Positions 36,364-47,620 of a DNA stretch of 64,000 nt are shown piece after piece (position 1 is the stretch's first letter; every line of letters starts with the position of its first letter). The stretch comes from Hydractinia symbiolongicarpus (taxonomy: Eukaryota > Cnidaria > Hydrozoa > Anthoathecata > Hydractiniidae). The translations under genes were made by a program, and so were the position numbers. Below the pieces are notes generated by a model that was given only the letters and a program-made list of their open reading frames with translations, searched no databases and was not told the DNA's origin. Location of the stretch: positions 21,971,851-22,035,850 of the forward strand of contig NC_079877.1 in assembly GCF_029227915.1 (NCBI RefSeq), read 5' to 3'.

Positions 36364-36714
36364 ATGGCTGTTGATTCCTTAGCTATGGAAGTTATGTTTT
36401 TGTCTCAATTTTTGATGCATTGTTACATCCCACCCGGCCCATTCAACTTCACTTGGACAGCATGTCCTTTTTCACAGTATCTGTTCTATCAATATAAAAT
36501 ATACCAAAATGTCGCAAACGTTATTCAAGACTTCCTGCACTCCAATCATACTGTGGAAAATTCGCCAGGAAGAAATATAGAGCTTTTTTCACGCGTAGCG
36601 TCAAAAATAATTATTTATTGCCACGCGTTAAATTGGAGAAGCCACGGTAACTATCATGTCCCAAATTATAGTTGCAACGTCACAAATTCAAACTCGTTCC
36701 CAAAGCTTTTCTAA
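36364..36714 (+). CDS. Hypothetical protein, 116 aa, four Cys and N-glycosylation motifs
   Basis: A single open frame to TAA with good composition: IPPGPFNFTWTACPFSQYLF, then VIQDFLHSNHTVENSPGRN and NYSCNVTNSNSFPKLF. Four Cys and several N-x-S/T sites suggest an extracellular protein, but there is no clear signal peptide, so this may be one exon. Its 3' end (about 36650-36780) is duplicated with substitutions at 39545-39650, where the frame survives as NCSCNVTDSNSFPKPF before a stop. Family unknown; may be part of a repeat. Confidence 0.35.
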   Translation: MAVDSLAMEVMFLSQFLMHCYIPPGPFNFTWTACPFSQYLFYQYKIYQNVANVIQDFLHSNHTVENSPGRNIELFSRVASKIIIYCHALNWRSHGNYHVPNYSCNVTNSNSFPKLF

Positions 36715-37039
36715 TCAGTGTTAAAGAGGCTGTTATCGAGTTTCATTCGTGAACTATTTTTTTGGAAAAATAATTTCCCCTGCAACTTTACGGAGAAGAG
36801 GCTTTGGTTTGGGCTTTTCGTATGATTTTTGAAGATTCCCGTCCACTTTGCTTTTCAAACTTAAATCTTCTCTGCTTACATACACAGCATGGTGTATAAA
36901 TTGACGGGGTCACTTGATCATAAAATGAAGAAAAAGTCAGGCAAGAAGAGAGATTTCTCGAAATTTACAATTGTAAATTTCATTTTCTTTTTATTTTGAA
37001 GAAAAAACTACTTTGAAGCCTAGTTCTTTTTCAGTTCGA

Positions 37040-37071
37040 CCTTGGAGGAAAGAATACTCTTTCCTCCAAGG
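37040..37071. repeat. Inverted repeat, perfect 14-bp arms
   Basis: CCTTGGAGGAAAGA-ATAC-TCTTTCCTCCAAGG, with gttcgac copies just outside. It sits at the start of a LINE 3' fragment. Confidence 0.85.
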
Positions 37072-37215
37072 TTCGACATAGAGGACCCCAGCTGTGGAAG
37101 TCATTTTTGGCCGAGGATTTGAAAATGTTAGGAACATATAATACGTTTAAAGATGTGACTAAGATAGCAATTTGGAACAGTAATATTAATGCAAGCAAAT
37201 TTTTAGTACTGGGCC
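37063..37215 (+). pseudogene. LINE reverse transcriptase C-terminal fragment
   Basis: Frame reads VRHRGPQLWKSFLAEDLKML and then FKDVTKIAIWNSNIN, matching the R-x-R-G-x-x-x-W-N/K-S-L pattern near the end of many CR1/Jockey-type ORF2 proteins. No other part of the element is attached. Confidence 0.55.
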
Positions 37216-38040
37216 GTTCAATAAGTACGTAACACCCAAATTCGCAATTTTTTAACCACCCTTATCCCCACACCACCCTCCGTAACTTATCGTAACAGAT
37301 CTAGTACCAACCACCTACCAACCCCCCCTTGTTACGTAATATTTTGAATCTTAAGACCTCGTTTAATTATTTTCCACAGTACCAAACACCTTCATGTAAC
37401 AGATAATCAGGCAAACTAGTGCTCTAAAAAGAGAAAAAGATATAACAGGGTCATATATTTAGCACACAAGATGACATTTTGGTGCTTTTGTGTAAGTTAA
37501 GACACAAGAAACAAATTTGAGATGTGGATCGTACACTAAAATAACTAAAAATATCCGTAATACATAAAAAATCTCTGTTACATAATAAAAGAGCTCCACC
37601 TTATTTTTTTTCTTCGTGAGAAAAATATAATTTAAAAATATCTATTCATAAACGACCAATGAAAATTTTGTGTTAATTTTTAATGAAAATATAACTTTAA
37701 GTATTTTAATGTTGCATAATGTATGTACTAAAGTTTTGAAATTTCTAAAAAAGAAAAATCATATGGAAGACGATTCTTCCAAATGAATAATACTACCTCA
37801 ATAAAACGAGTAGCCAAAAACGATGATACCGAAACATCTCATCGAAAAAAGATTCAGACACATGTAATTCATTTCTTGTTAGTGTTAGTGCCAAACTGGC
37901 ACTACTAATGTTAAACAACCTGTAAGCATACGCGAACATCTGTGGGCTTTTATTGTTCACAGTTCAAAACTTTATAAAGCTACAGGCTTGGACAAAATTG
38001 GTTTGTGACTGCTAAGACCAGGATCGCCAGTTTTAAGTAT
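37216..38040 (+). other. No gene recognised
   Basis: AT-rich with no coding evidence; 37230-37340 has an unusually C-rich patch (accaccctccgtaactta) without a recognised identity. Confidence 0.4.
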
Positions 38041-38079
38041 TTATTTATCAAGTCTTTTCAACAAATCTTTTTCAAAAAA

Positions 38080-38465
38080 TCGATAACACTGATCCTAAAA
38101 ATTATCGGCCTATCTCCATTCTACCAATTCCTATAAAAGTTTTTTAAAAGTTAGTGCATGAGCAAATTTCTCATTTTATTTCTGAGCACAACTTCCTGAG
38201 ACGGTCCGCATCTTGAAAACTCTTTTCCACAGAAACTAACTACAGTAGTCGAGCTTGCCCACCAAAATTTGTTTGTGATGTGCTAATTGACCTTAAAAAT
38301 GCTTTTGACGCTGTTGATCATAAAATTTTGGTAAAAAAGCTATGGTTTTTTGGTATCAAAGATATTGCCTTTGACTGTTTCGATTCCTACTTAACAGGCC
38401 GAATGCAACTATTGCTCCTCGGCATGGGCCCAAAGTTCATTGGGAAAACTAAGAAAAACGATTAA
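38080..38465 (+). pseudogene. LINE reverse transcriptase N-terminal fragment
   Basis: Contains DPKNYRPISILPIPIKVF, the classic start of non-LTR RT fingers, and, after frame breaks, VLIDLKNAFDAVDHKILVKK with the A-F-D-x-V-D-H catalytic motif A, then FDSYLTGRMQ. A stop and frameshift separate the two parts, and homology ends near 38420. CR1/L2/Jockey-type non-LTR element, decayed. Confidence 0.8.
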
Positions 38466-38619
38466 AATGTGTCCGTACCTTTCTTGGGAAAGAAAGGGAA
38501 TATTCATTGACTAATTTATTCATCAAAAGCGATGCCGTGTTAGCGTACATACCTCTATGGAATACATTTAGCTTTATTATATGCCAAATTATGTTACGGT
38601 TACGCTTGATTAGCGCTTT

Positions 38620-39545
38620 TGCTTTTTACTATCTTGCTTGATAGTATTGCTTTCCAACCCCTAACTACCTAACTAACAACTACGTCCGAAATGGCATATT
38701 ACGCAATATTTTTTTTAAGAAAAACTGCCTTCAGGGCGTCGAACCCACAAACTCTGGGTTCATGGTATAACCGCTTAGCCAATTGAGCCATTACGCCTTG
38801 AGTAACAAGATTTAATTCGACGGCTTTTATTTTAATCATTTGTAACACCGGTTAGACCTATGGTTAGACGGCTGGCGAATTATGTCACTGAACGCAAAAT
38901 GATGTATTGATGCGAAATACAAAAGTTCGTTGAATTTTTTTTATCTATTGCCTTTTTTCTGCCAATCTTGAAAGTCTGATGAAAATAATGCATAGAGTCA
39001 TGTGCTTTCAACAAACTCTTAAAGGGAGATAAAAGTATAGAGCTTCAAAGCTGCTCAAGAAAATGTACATCTAAATGGTTATATGCTTTATGTTTCGACG
39101 AATGGTTACATAGTTTATTATTAGGTGCTCAAAGATTTAAAGATGATCTCATCAATTCGTCCGATCGGAAATGGGTTCTGGAACCGGGTTTATGATTAAA
39201 ATTCGGGATATTGATCGAGTTTGAAAAAGATTTGCAGCGTTAGTTGTGGTCGGTTTGGTTGTTGTTGATAACAAGACAAAAAGCTTTTTATTATATGTAT
39301 CTTATTGGAACTCGATCATTAGCTCCTATTTTACTATTCTCTGTACTAATAGCCGTCGTCTGTCTGTTTGTCTGTGCGTTACAGAACCACGAAATGCGAT
39401 ATATAAAGGACGGGCGACCCCGTGCATTTTTCCACGGATTGATGACTAGTATATACTATATAATTATATGATTATATGCTTATTACTATCTTGCTATTTC
39501 ACGAGGATAGTATTGGTTTCCAACTGGTGACAACTAACTATCAAG
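38620..39545. repeat. Repeat patchwork with diverged local duplication
   Basis: The phrase ttactatcttgct...gatagtattg.tttccaac occurs at 38625-38670 and 39479-39520. An inverted copy of the CAGA/hairpin family occupies about 39345-39470 (gtcgtctgtctgtttgtctg, ggacgggcgaccccgtgcat, tttccacgg, gactagt). No gene. Confidence 0.55.
38734..38801 (-). repeat. tRNA-like sequence with A and B boxes (SINE head or tRNA relic)
   Basis: Minus strand reads GGCGTAATGGCTCAATTGGC (A box TGGCTCAATTGG), then gaacccagagtttgt and GGGTTCGACGCC (B box). The acceptor arm has no matching 3' side, so this is not an intact tRNA gene. Confidence 0.55.
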
Positions 39546-39659
39546 GTCACGAATTGTAGTTGCAACGTCACAGATTCAAACTCGTTCCCAAAGCCTTTCT
39601 AATCTGTGTTTCATTCGCGAACTTTTATTTTAGAAAAACAGTTTGGTTTGAAACCACAT

Positions 39660-40355
39660 TGTCTTACATTTCCGACGTGTTAGCATAGCCCACTAACCAC
39701 TTGGCCGTAGCGGAATAAATTTAGCTGTTACAATAAATGTATTTTAATTCCTTTTCTATATTAGCTTTTTTTATTTTATTTTTTGTTTCACAAAACCGTA
39801 ACAATCAGGACAAGGGAAAGGTTTTATTTTAGAGGGTACCTCATTCTTACTATTGATGTACCTTCAAAAAATCGTAGAGGTACTTTATTATTTTGTAAAC
39901 AAACATTTTAGAAGAAATTGCTTCAATTGTGAATTTAATTTGACATATTAATGATAAGTTGTTTAACTTTTCCTACAGTTGACCGCACATTATTTTTTTT
40001 TTAAAATTAGAACGAACGAAAATTTAGACTGCTAAAACTCTAAATACAAACATTACTACACCACAAGCAATATTAGCTGTATGTGTTTCAACATAAGTCA
40101 CAAGTAATTCCGAATGTTGGAACTTGTGCATATGAAATTATGACAGGTACTACTTCTCTCTGCTGCAGAAATTGTTTCCTTGCGTTTTACATTTCTGGTT
40201 AATTTTGCCAAATTTCCTGTTAAACTTAACGTGCCATTGGAAAAAATATAAACAACATGGATGCTGCCGTGGTATTTTCAGCTGGGGCTTATGAAAAAGG
40301 AAGATATTCCTAAGGATGATAAGCCTAACCTTCGGTTAGCAGAACTAATTTTAAT
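39660..40355 (+). other. No gene recognised
   Basis: AT-rich spacer without clear repeats or coding sequence. Confidence 0.4.
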
Positions 40356-40527
40356 CTAGGCAGCACCTACTACTAGCGCTACGCGCACTCAAGAGCTTTT
40401 GCAGAAAGAACGTATACAGAGTGCTTGGAAGCGACTAAAGGTGGAAGTTGGCAACCTTTATCCTAATCTGGAGAAGGAGCTAGGTTTCCCGAATTCACAA
40501 CACTATGACGACTTCGAACTACTTTAA
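40356..40527 (+). pseudogene. Unrecognised coding remnant
   Basis: An open frame after a TAG reads TTSATRTQELLQKERIQSAW, then KRLKVEVGNLYPNLEKELG and a stop at 40525-40527. The same frame upstream of the TAG also looks coding (KPNLRLAELILI). Probably a piece of a mobile-element or host protein; not recognised. Confidence 0.3.
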
Positions 40528-40841
40528 TACCAGCTATTATAGGTTCGTAGAGAGATAAGAAGAAAGGCAAAGTATTTTGATCGATCGGTGTATTAACAGA
40601 TGACGCCTACAAGTTATAGCGCTTAAAAGGTATACAACTCTGAACACGGGCAGCCAAGGCAGAAGCAAAAGCGAAAAAACAAGAGACAAAAAGCACAACC
40701 AGGAATTATTCTAAATATGGGTCACATACGGTGTTAGTCATGTAACATAAAGATGCTATCGATGAGTGGCAAAACCCTGCCATGTGTTTGACAGAAATGT
40801 TTGAAGCTATAACAGCATAATGCACCATAAAGTTAACCCTT

Positions 40842-41030
40842 GGTCAGCGTATATTTAACCTCGGGTAATATTAATACAATGTAAACTGTTTTGTCTATCT
40901 ATACCGAGAAATATTACCCGAGGTCAAAAGTATAAACCGAGCTTGCGGGGTCGATACGCTGGCCGAGGGTAACATTTCTCGGAAGAGATAGTGAAACAGT
41001 TTATATTGCATTTATTAAACTGATAGCTAT
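40842..41030. repeat. Foldback (imperfect inverted) repeat
   Basis: aatacaatgtaaactgtttt gtctatct at 40871-40898 pairs imperfectly with 40989-41016; outside it, ttggtcagcgtat and gatacgctggccgag also face each other. Probably a small foldback MITE. Confidence 0.6.
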
Positions 41031-41108
41031 CTTGTTTCGGTTTGTAGAAACCAGGATTATTTTCTAAAGATATACTTGTAAAGAGATTGTAAAAACCAGG
41101 CTTTGATA

Positions 41109-42894
41109 CAGTTAACTCCCGGTAACTTGAACCTTCAAGGGACCAGAGAAAACAGCTTGACTTAATGAGTTCGACTTAAGCAAAGATCCCGTTAATTCAA
41201 ACTTAGACAAAAATAAGATATTAGTTCAAGTTAAGGCGATCCACCTGACGCTTTAAAATTTGTAAGGTCAAAACTTTAGGAATTTGAAGAACCTTTTTCA
41301 ATTTATATGTTATGGACTTGCCCCAGAATGTGACCTCCAACACGTTACAATATGCTGATGATACGACCTTATATAAACATCGCAAAGTTTCTAATTTAAA
41401 AACTTGTGCACAAACTCTTCAACAGGACCAAAACCTCTCAGATTGGTCAAATGAACAAAACCTTCTTTTTAATAATTCCAAGACTAAACTTATGCTGTGT
41501 TCGTCATCTGCTATGAGTAGAACACATAGCCTTGACCAAACAATAGAAAGTAATGTGTGCCATAACAATACGTCAAAAATCTTGGGTTTACACTTCGACG
41601 AACACTTAACCTGGAAGGAACATGTGACAAAGACAACACAATCGTCATATTGTATGATAAGGACTTTGAAGCAATGGAAACGTTTCACACCTTTCCATAT
41701 CAAAAAGAAACTTGCTGAGAGTTTTTAGTATTGTCGAAATTAAATTTTAATAACGTTGTTTATGGTCAATTACCTAAATATCTAGTGAACCGACTGCAAA
41801 GAGTACAAAATGTTGCTGCTTCATATGTTACTGGAAGATACGTAAGTCTGAATGACATCATTGATCTGGGTTGGTTACCGGTGAAAGAAAATTTCGACTT
41901 CGCTACTGTGAAACTTGCGCATAATGCAATGCATGACAAAAACTGGCGGAGCTATTTACCATTGTGAATGAAAAAAGAACGTAGGAGTTCACAAGCAGAC
42001 AACGTAATGAAACTAGTGCGTGGTGAAAAAAAAACACATTTATTGACCAAGCAACAAGTTTCAACGATCTTCCAAAGAATATAAGAACTTGTGAAAACTT
42101 AAAATGTTTTATTAGAGAGGCAAAAAAGTATTTTAAAGATAAATCTCTTGCAAGATGTTTGTCCTTGCAATGATTTTTTATTATTTTTTTTATCCATGTT
42201 CGGACCTCCTATCACCTTTTAATTTTTTGTATGTCACTACTCTGTGCTTAGCCCAGTTTTCCCTATTGTGTTCTTTTTAGATTAATTTATCTATTTATTT
42301 TATTATTGTATTATAATATAATAACTTATTAAGACATATTGGAAAGTTTTCTCGTTAACCACTTGCGTCAACTATTTAAGTTTGTTTCTTCGCGTGGTTA
42401 AAAAACTTTTATTTTGTAGATAATATATATATAGTGAATTTATTAAATATTTTACGACTATTTTATTTTTATTTTAAAATTTAAGTTTAGGGAGAAGAAC
42501 CATTTGTAAGTATAATGGAACCCGATTTTATGATTAATAATAAATAATAATAATAACATTCTCTTTTAACATATTGCCATTAAAATGAACATTTTGGCTC
42601 CTTTCTAAAAAGAACCATTTAGAAACAGCTTTTTCGAAATTTCTGGCTACATTACATACCAGTATACATTTTTTAAACATGTATTTTCTACCTAGCCATT
42701 AAGAAGGTTTGAGTTATCCGAAAAAATTAACTTAAAGGGGACCAAAAATGGTTCGAGAAAACAAATGTTCGACTTATCCGGGATTCGAGTTAACCAGTAG
42801 TTTTATAAGGGAGTATTTAGAAAGGGGCCGTAGAAAACAGTTCGAGCTAATAAAGTTTGAGTTAACCAGTGTTCGAGTTACCGGGAGTCTACTG
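41109..42894. mobile_element. pogo/Tigger-like element interrupted by a LINE
   Basis: Inverted ends CAGTTAACTCCCGGTAACTT and (right, complemented) CAGTAGACTCCCGGTAACTC, flanked by TA at 41107-41108 and 42895-42896. Subterminal ttcgagttaac / ttcgacttatcc motifs repeat at both ends. Its sequence is split by the LINE fragment at about 41290-42558; without it the element would be about 500 bp, a MITE with no transposase. Confidence 0.85.
41290..42558 (+). mobile_element. 5'-truncated non-LTR retrotransposon inside the Tigger-like element
   Basis: Starts within the RT palm (FFNLYVMDLPQ, then the YADD catalytic box at TLQYADDTTLY), continues through ILGLHFDEHLTWKEHV and, after a stop at 41726-41728, LPKYLVNRLQRVQNVAASYV and DIIDLGWLPVKENF, ending at TGA 42171-42173. 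An AT-rich 3' UTR ends in (TAA)n-type repeats at 42536-42558. Truncated 5' end, an inactivating stop and a short-repeat tail fit a CR1/L2-like LINE. Confidence 0.88.
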
Positions 42895-43229
42895 TATAGA
42901 TTTTTTTAAACGTTTTTTAAACCAAAGTTTATTTTTTCATCAGAAGAAGAGTGTGAAATCGACGCCATTTTGCTTGTCGCTCATTGTTGTGATGAATGTT
43001 GATATTAAAAAACGCAGTTGATATAAAATTATCAACATTACTTTATGTTTTCCTGGCGGAGTGATGCGAGGTTTTGGATTTACTGTGGTGGTTTGATTTT
43101 TGAGACTGTATGTAGCTATATCACCAAGCTAAATTCTCTAGCGAAGTTGTTTGCTTAAATTTATATTAACCACTTTGCTAAAAAGTTAAAAGTTATACCG
43201 TGCTGTATATAAAGCCCGTAGCTATCAGT

Positions 43230-43770
43230 TAATTATAACCGTTTCCCATACCTCGATCCCCGAATCCATTTCAGAATAAACGGGTTGATGACACCATCAA
43301 AAAGCCTTTAATCTCCAAGATCTCTGCAACCGTTCAAAAGTACATGATCCTATACATTTTCTTGGTCAGCGTTTTAAGATCTATACGATGGAAGGCAACC
43401 GGCATACAAATTTAAAAAAAAAATGTGTTTTGGCAAGTCTTTGCTGACGTCAGCAAAATTTTAAAACCCTTTATCTCCTTATGAGTTCGTCGAAAACATA
43501 TGATCCTATACACATTATTTTCATTAGCATTTCAAGCTCCAAAAAATGTGAAAAACGTGTTCTCTTTCTGACTCTCATATTTACATTACGTATAACATAC
43601 ATTTTCTTGATTGTTCAACTATACAATAGACGGGTCATTGCTAACGTCATCAAAATTCAAATGACGGATCTTCGTTATTTCTTTTTTGCCTAGGTGGATT
43701 TTCACGGGCCTTATCGACTAGTCTTCTCTATAATAATACGCCAGTTCCGTGTGTCTGTTTATCACTTTTG
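43230..43770 (+). repeat. Long dispersed repeat ending in the hairpin/TCTG module
   Basis: Begins around cctcgatccccgaatccatt, runs through gggttgatgacaccatcaaa, atgatcctatacattttctt, gctgacgtcagcaaaat and ends at tggattttcacgggcc, gactagtcttctctataata and tgtgtctgttt. Other copies: 44870-45180 plus 45656-45870 (split by a LINE tail), 46020-46290 and a degraded one at 20440-20640. This links the CAGA/hairpin module to a longer non-coding element. Confidence 0.7.
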
Positions 43771-43874
43771 CAAAGTCGATTATATTTGTCATAATTTTCT
43801 TCAATAAAGTCTATAAAACATCACCTATAAAATTGTTCGGTAATTTACCAAACTTTTCTTTGACGTTTAATGGC

Positions 43875-44009
43875 TTATTAACCGTTTAGCCGGTCTATAC
43901 GGGAAAATATAGACCGAGGTCATGACGTCATGGACCGAACGCAGTGAGGTCCATGCGAGTGACAGAGGTCTATATTTTCCCGTATAGACAGGCTAATAAG
44001 GTTAATAAG
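43875..44009. repeat. Hairpin-forming inverted repeat, 22-bp perfect core arms
   Basis: GTCTATACGGGAAAATATAGAC (43893) faces its complement at 43968-43989, extended by cttattaacc.. and ..ggttaataag. The loop contains atgacgtcat. It abuts the Crypton-like element to its right. Confidence 0.85.
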
Positions 44010-44012
44010 TCA

Positions 44013-44774
44013 TTTATTACCCCACTGATTATTTCATAACCATTAATGAAAAAAGGGTTTTAGAGTCCAGGGGTCTTTAACAAAAACAAGGCTTAGGTGG
44101 AAACCATGTAACTTTCTTTATATTTCGAACGTACACAGACATTCGATCCACAACTCGTTCAAAAATAAACAATACAATACAACTTTTAAAAATAGAATAT
44201 TTTCAAAACAGTTTTAAAATTCAATTCTTTATCGTTTCGCTGGTGGAGTGTTCGTATTAAAATTAAATGTACAATTGTTAAAATTTCCTCCGGAAAAAAA
44301 TGAAGAGAGGGTTGAAGACTGCGTGGAACTGGAAGTATTAAGAGCTGTCGATTGGTTATGTACGTCAAGTTGGTTATTATTTGAGCTCAAGATGTTTGAC
44401 ATTTTGTAATAGTGAGTGGTACTAGCTGATTTGTAATTTCTTGACGAATCAATATTTTTGTGACCACTGTGTTGGGCTACATAAACTTCGGGGACATACG
44501 TATTACAATATTTTGTAGCTTTTGACTGTTGTCCTGCTATGAATTCGTCTATTTCATTTAAATCGTCAAATAAACTATCGTCTACCAGACGAAAACAAGG
44601 AGTAATTGACATTTTTCTACCACTTTAAATTAACTTTCTTGTTTTGTTTTTGTTTTGATGTCGGTTAATACGGCGTCATATAGACTGGTCACGTGAAAAA
44701 AAAAATAATCAAATTTTCCGAGAACGTTCGAATAAACGTAAACATTCGAAAATACTCAACAGTGGGGTAATAAA
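44013..44774 (-). mobile_element. Internally deleted Crypton-like (tyrosine recombinase) element
   Basis: Inverted ends TTTATTACCCCACTG (44013-44027) and CAGTGGGGTAATAAA (44760-44774) enclose one minus-strand ORF (44229-44612, 127 aa). Its first 30 or so residues (MSITPCFRLVDDSLFDDLNE) look like a protein N-terminus. They run directly into VYVAQHSGHKNIDSSRNY, which fits the H-x2-G-H...Y C-terminal box of tyrosine recombinases. The protein ends in the Asn-rich FFSGGNFNNCTFNFN seen in Crypton/DUF3504-type proteins. The middle, with the catalytic Arg region, is missing. Inverted ends are not a known Crypton hallmark, so the boundary call is tentative. Confidence 0.6.
44229..44612 (-). CDS. Truncated tyrosine-recombinase-like protein, 127 aa
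   Basis: Intact frame from ATG to TAA. Retains the recombinase C-terminal H-S-G-H and Tyr motif and a Ser/Asn-rich tail ending NTNTPPAKR, but lacks most of the catalytic domain. It cannot be an active recombinase; it could be translated as a fusion of the N- and C-terminal ends. The deletion joint is in frame. Confidence 0.6.
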   Translation of the reverse strand: MSITPCFRLVDDSLFDDLNEIDEFIAGQQSKATKYCNTYVPEVYVAQHSGHKNIDSSRNYKSASTTHYYKMSNILSSNNNQLDVHNQSTALNTSSSTQSSTLSSFFSGGNFNNCTFNFNTNTPPAKR

Positions 44775-45181
44775 AACTAATACTAACGTCAAAGAGAAGT
44801 ATATTACATTAATGAAGCCATTAAAGTGCACTTAAAATTTTGAGGCCAAATAACTTGGAAATGAGGTGTGGTGACGTCAATGATTTTTCACCGTGTGGGT
44901 AACTAGGGACCACCTAGGCCTAATTTGGGTAATTTTCCCAAGCCTGGGTCCCCAAATCCGTTTCGGAATTGACGGGTTAATGACGTCACCAAAAAACCTT
45001 CAAACCCCCAATATCTCTGCAACCGTTTGTCAAAAGTACATGATCTTATACATTTTCTTGATCAGCGTTTCAAGATCTATACGAGGAAGGCAACAGGTAT
45101 ATAGACTTCCTAAGACATTTTTTTGTGTTTTACGGGCCTTGCTGACGTCAGCACAATTTTTAAACCCTTATACTAGTTTAG

Positions 45182-45655
45182 TTTTTTTTTTTTTTTTTTT
45201 TTAAACGACAATTTCTCAATATCCTAACTTAACATCTACTGACCGATTGAGACCAATCCATGAGTAATACTTTATGCTTTGATTTATTCCTTCTGCTCTA
45301 CTTAGTCTCAATTTTGTTCATTTGCTCGATTGTTTTTATTTCTTAAGCCCGTCGATTAATAAATATATTTAATATATGTATATTTTTTTTTTATTATATA
45401 TTTTGGTGTATAATTTTCATTTTCATATGTTCTGGTCTTAATTCTCCGTCAGAATCTATTATATCGATGTCTTTCAATCCTTCGCCACTTTAAACTCTGC
45501 TAATCTTGTCTACAGTTTTACAGTGTCTTTTTTTATAGAATAACTTATTTCTTTATTTAAATATTATTATTATTTTAATAGGACGAATAGCCATTGTAAA
45601 ATATGGAAGTGCCTGAAAGACAGTTAATAAAATAAATAATAAATAAAAATAAAAA
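45182..45655 (+). mobile_element. LINE 3'-end insertion within the dispersed repeat
   Basis: A run of 21 T at 45182-45202 is followed by AT-rich non-coding sequence ending in ttaataaaataaataataaa. The end resembles the tail of the LINE at 42.5 kb (ataatggaa..., (TAA)n). The dispersed-repeat sequence resumes at about 45656 (atatctcctttaagctctgc). No coding part remains. Confidence 0.5.
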
Positions 45656-46429
45656 AATTATATCTCCTTTAAGCTCTGCAAATTACAGAAAACGGATAAA
45701 AAAATTTCGCGAACTTTTTTTTGTTCATGCACTGGCTGATTTCAGCAAAAAACCTAAAACAACCTATTTTTTTATTCTTCTTTTCCCTAAGTGGGTTTTT
45801 CCACGGGCGTTATCGACTAGTATATAATAATACGGAGACTGTATCCGTCCGCCTGTCTGTAACAGGCAAAGTAGATACCTTCATTTTTCCTTGACGTCGC
45901 TGAAAATGCTATGTCTAATTTGTTAATCCTTGTGATGTTACGGCGCGACGTTAATAACATTAAATTAATAACGTCAATTTAGTTCAATTTTACAATGCAC
46001 TTAAAATTTTAAGGACAAATAACGAGGGAATTTGCTGACGTCAGCAAAATTTTTAAACCTTTATATCCTCCATTTGGTGTTCGTCGAAAAAATACGATCT
46101 TATACGCGTTATTTTGCTGATAATTTCAAGCTGGAACAGATGTATCAGGTTACCAAAATTTCAAAAAAATTTTTTAGATATGCGTTGTTGACATCATTAA
46201 ACGACCTTAACCGTTCTGCCTTTACCATTGTTCTCCTGGCCTAAAAGTTAAGTGGTTTTTCAACGACTTTATCGACTAGTTGGACTAGTATTTACGAACT
46301 TGTAAAAATGAAGAAATCCGCCATACAACTTTCTGTCGAAACGGTCGGTCCAAAGCATAAAACTTGGCCGGATTTTTTAAAGTAGGATTTCTGCGTGCAA
46401 AAGAGACGAGAAAAGAGGAACACAAAAAC

Positions 46430-47620
46430 GGACACATCTGCGCTATGGAGTTATATGTGGGACAATATTCGTGTATGGTTTTCGTCGCGTCGTATTGCTT
46501 TTCGTCGTGAGGTATCTTTCTTCGTCGTGTGGTTTTCTTCGCAGCGTAATGGTTCTCGTCGTGGCGTATTACTCATGTTGGTGTGATTTCATGTTTCGTC
46601 GTGTTGTATGTCACTTCGTGGGGTATTTCACTTTGAGGCGAAATAGTTATGCTTTTTTTACACGAAATTACTAATTTCGTGAAGCTTTTACACAATATAT
46701 TTTTTATTTTAGATTAGTGGTTATAGCTCTCGTACTCTGTGCGGGAGACCGGGGTTCGATTCCTATTGACGGCGATTCAACATGGGCGAGTGAATGTTAC
46801 CTTGGCCCCGGGTTAACCCAAGCCATGTGAGGGAAATTGGGAAGATGGCACACTGTGTGGGCCGTTGGATGTTGCCGGGAGTTGTCTAGTAGAGCGCGGG
46901 CTCTAATTGGGTCTGCGTAGCTTAAAATGAGCATTAAATACTCTAGGACTCTCCATCTACGCCATGGCCCCTCCTGGAAATAATAGACAGGGTATATTCC
47001 TCGATATTTGTGAGACTAGCCATGTAAAATATGCACATCTATCTATCTACACTGTATAATCTATTATCTATTTTGTAGTTTAAATGGATTCTGATGAAAA
47101 TATCAAAAATCAAGTAAACTAACGACATAAACATAAATTATTACATAAAACTCTTACATAACACATAATATTCCTTCATAATCACAAATGTAAAACTAAC
47201 TTAAAAATAGAATATAATTTTTTGCACTAAACTAAAGGTTTTTACTGCACTTTATTCATGTGACTTGGATTTCTTGTAAGCGCTACACGAATTTAGTAAT
47301 TTCGTGTTAAAAAAGCATGAAAATTTTCGCTACGAAGTATAATACACCACGAAGTAAACCACGCCGCGAAGTGAAATACGCCACGAAGTGAAATACGCCG
47401 CGAAGTAAAATACGCCACGAAGTGAAGTACGCCGCAAAGTGAAATACGCCGCGACGAACACAAATACGACTCGACGAAACGTTAAACCACCCCACAAAGA
47501 TACGACGCGACAAAAACCACACCACGAAGAAAGATACGACACGACGAAAAGCATTTACGACGCGACGAAAACCATACGCGTATATTGTCCCATGTATAAC
47601 TCCATACTGCGCGGCCGGTT
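46430..47620. mobile_element. Foldback element with minisatellite arms and a SINE in its loop
   Basis: Left arm (about 46435-46690) starts atggagttatatgtgggaca and tatggttttcgtcgcgtcgt; the right arm (about 47285-47610) is the inverted equivalent (catgggacaatatacgcgta on its complement). Both arms contain variable tandem units of about 17 bp (cgcggcgtatttcactt) and end inside with cacgaaattactaatttcgtg-like sequence. The space between holds a complete SINE. ORFs across the arms are repeat artefacts. Target duplications were not identified. Confidence 0.75.
46716..47052 (+). mobile_element. tRNA-derived SINE, plus strand
   Basis: Same family as 22237-22566: gattagtggttatagctctc head with B box GGTTCGATTCC, body ctgtgtgggccgttggatgt and catggcccctcctggaaata, tail atctatctatctac. 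High similarity to the intronic copy over the full length. Confidence 0.87.

Noticed and set aside
38734-38801. Functional tRNA gene
   Set aside because: A and B boxes are present but the acceptor and T stems do not pair.
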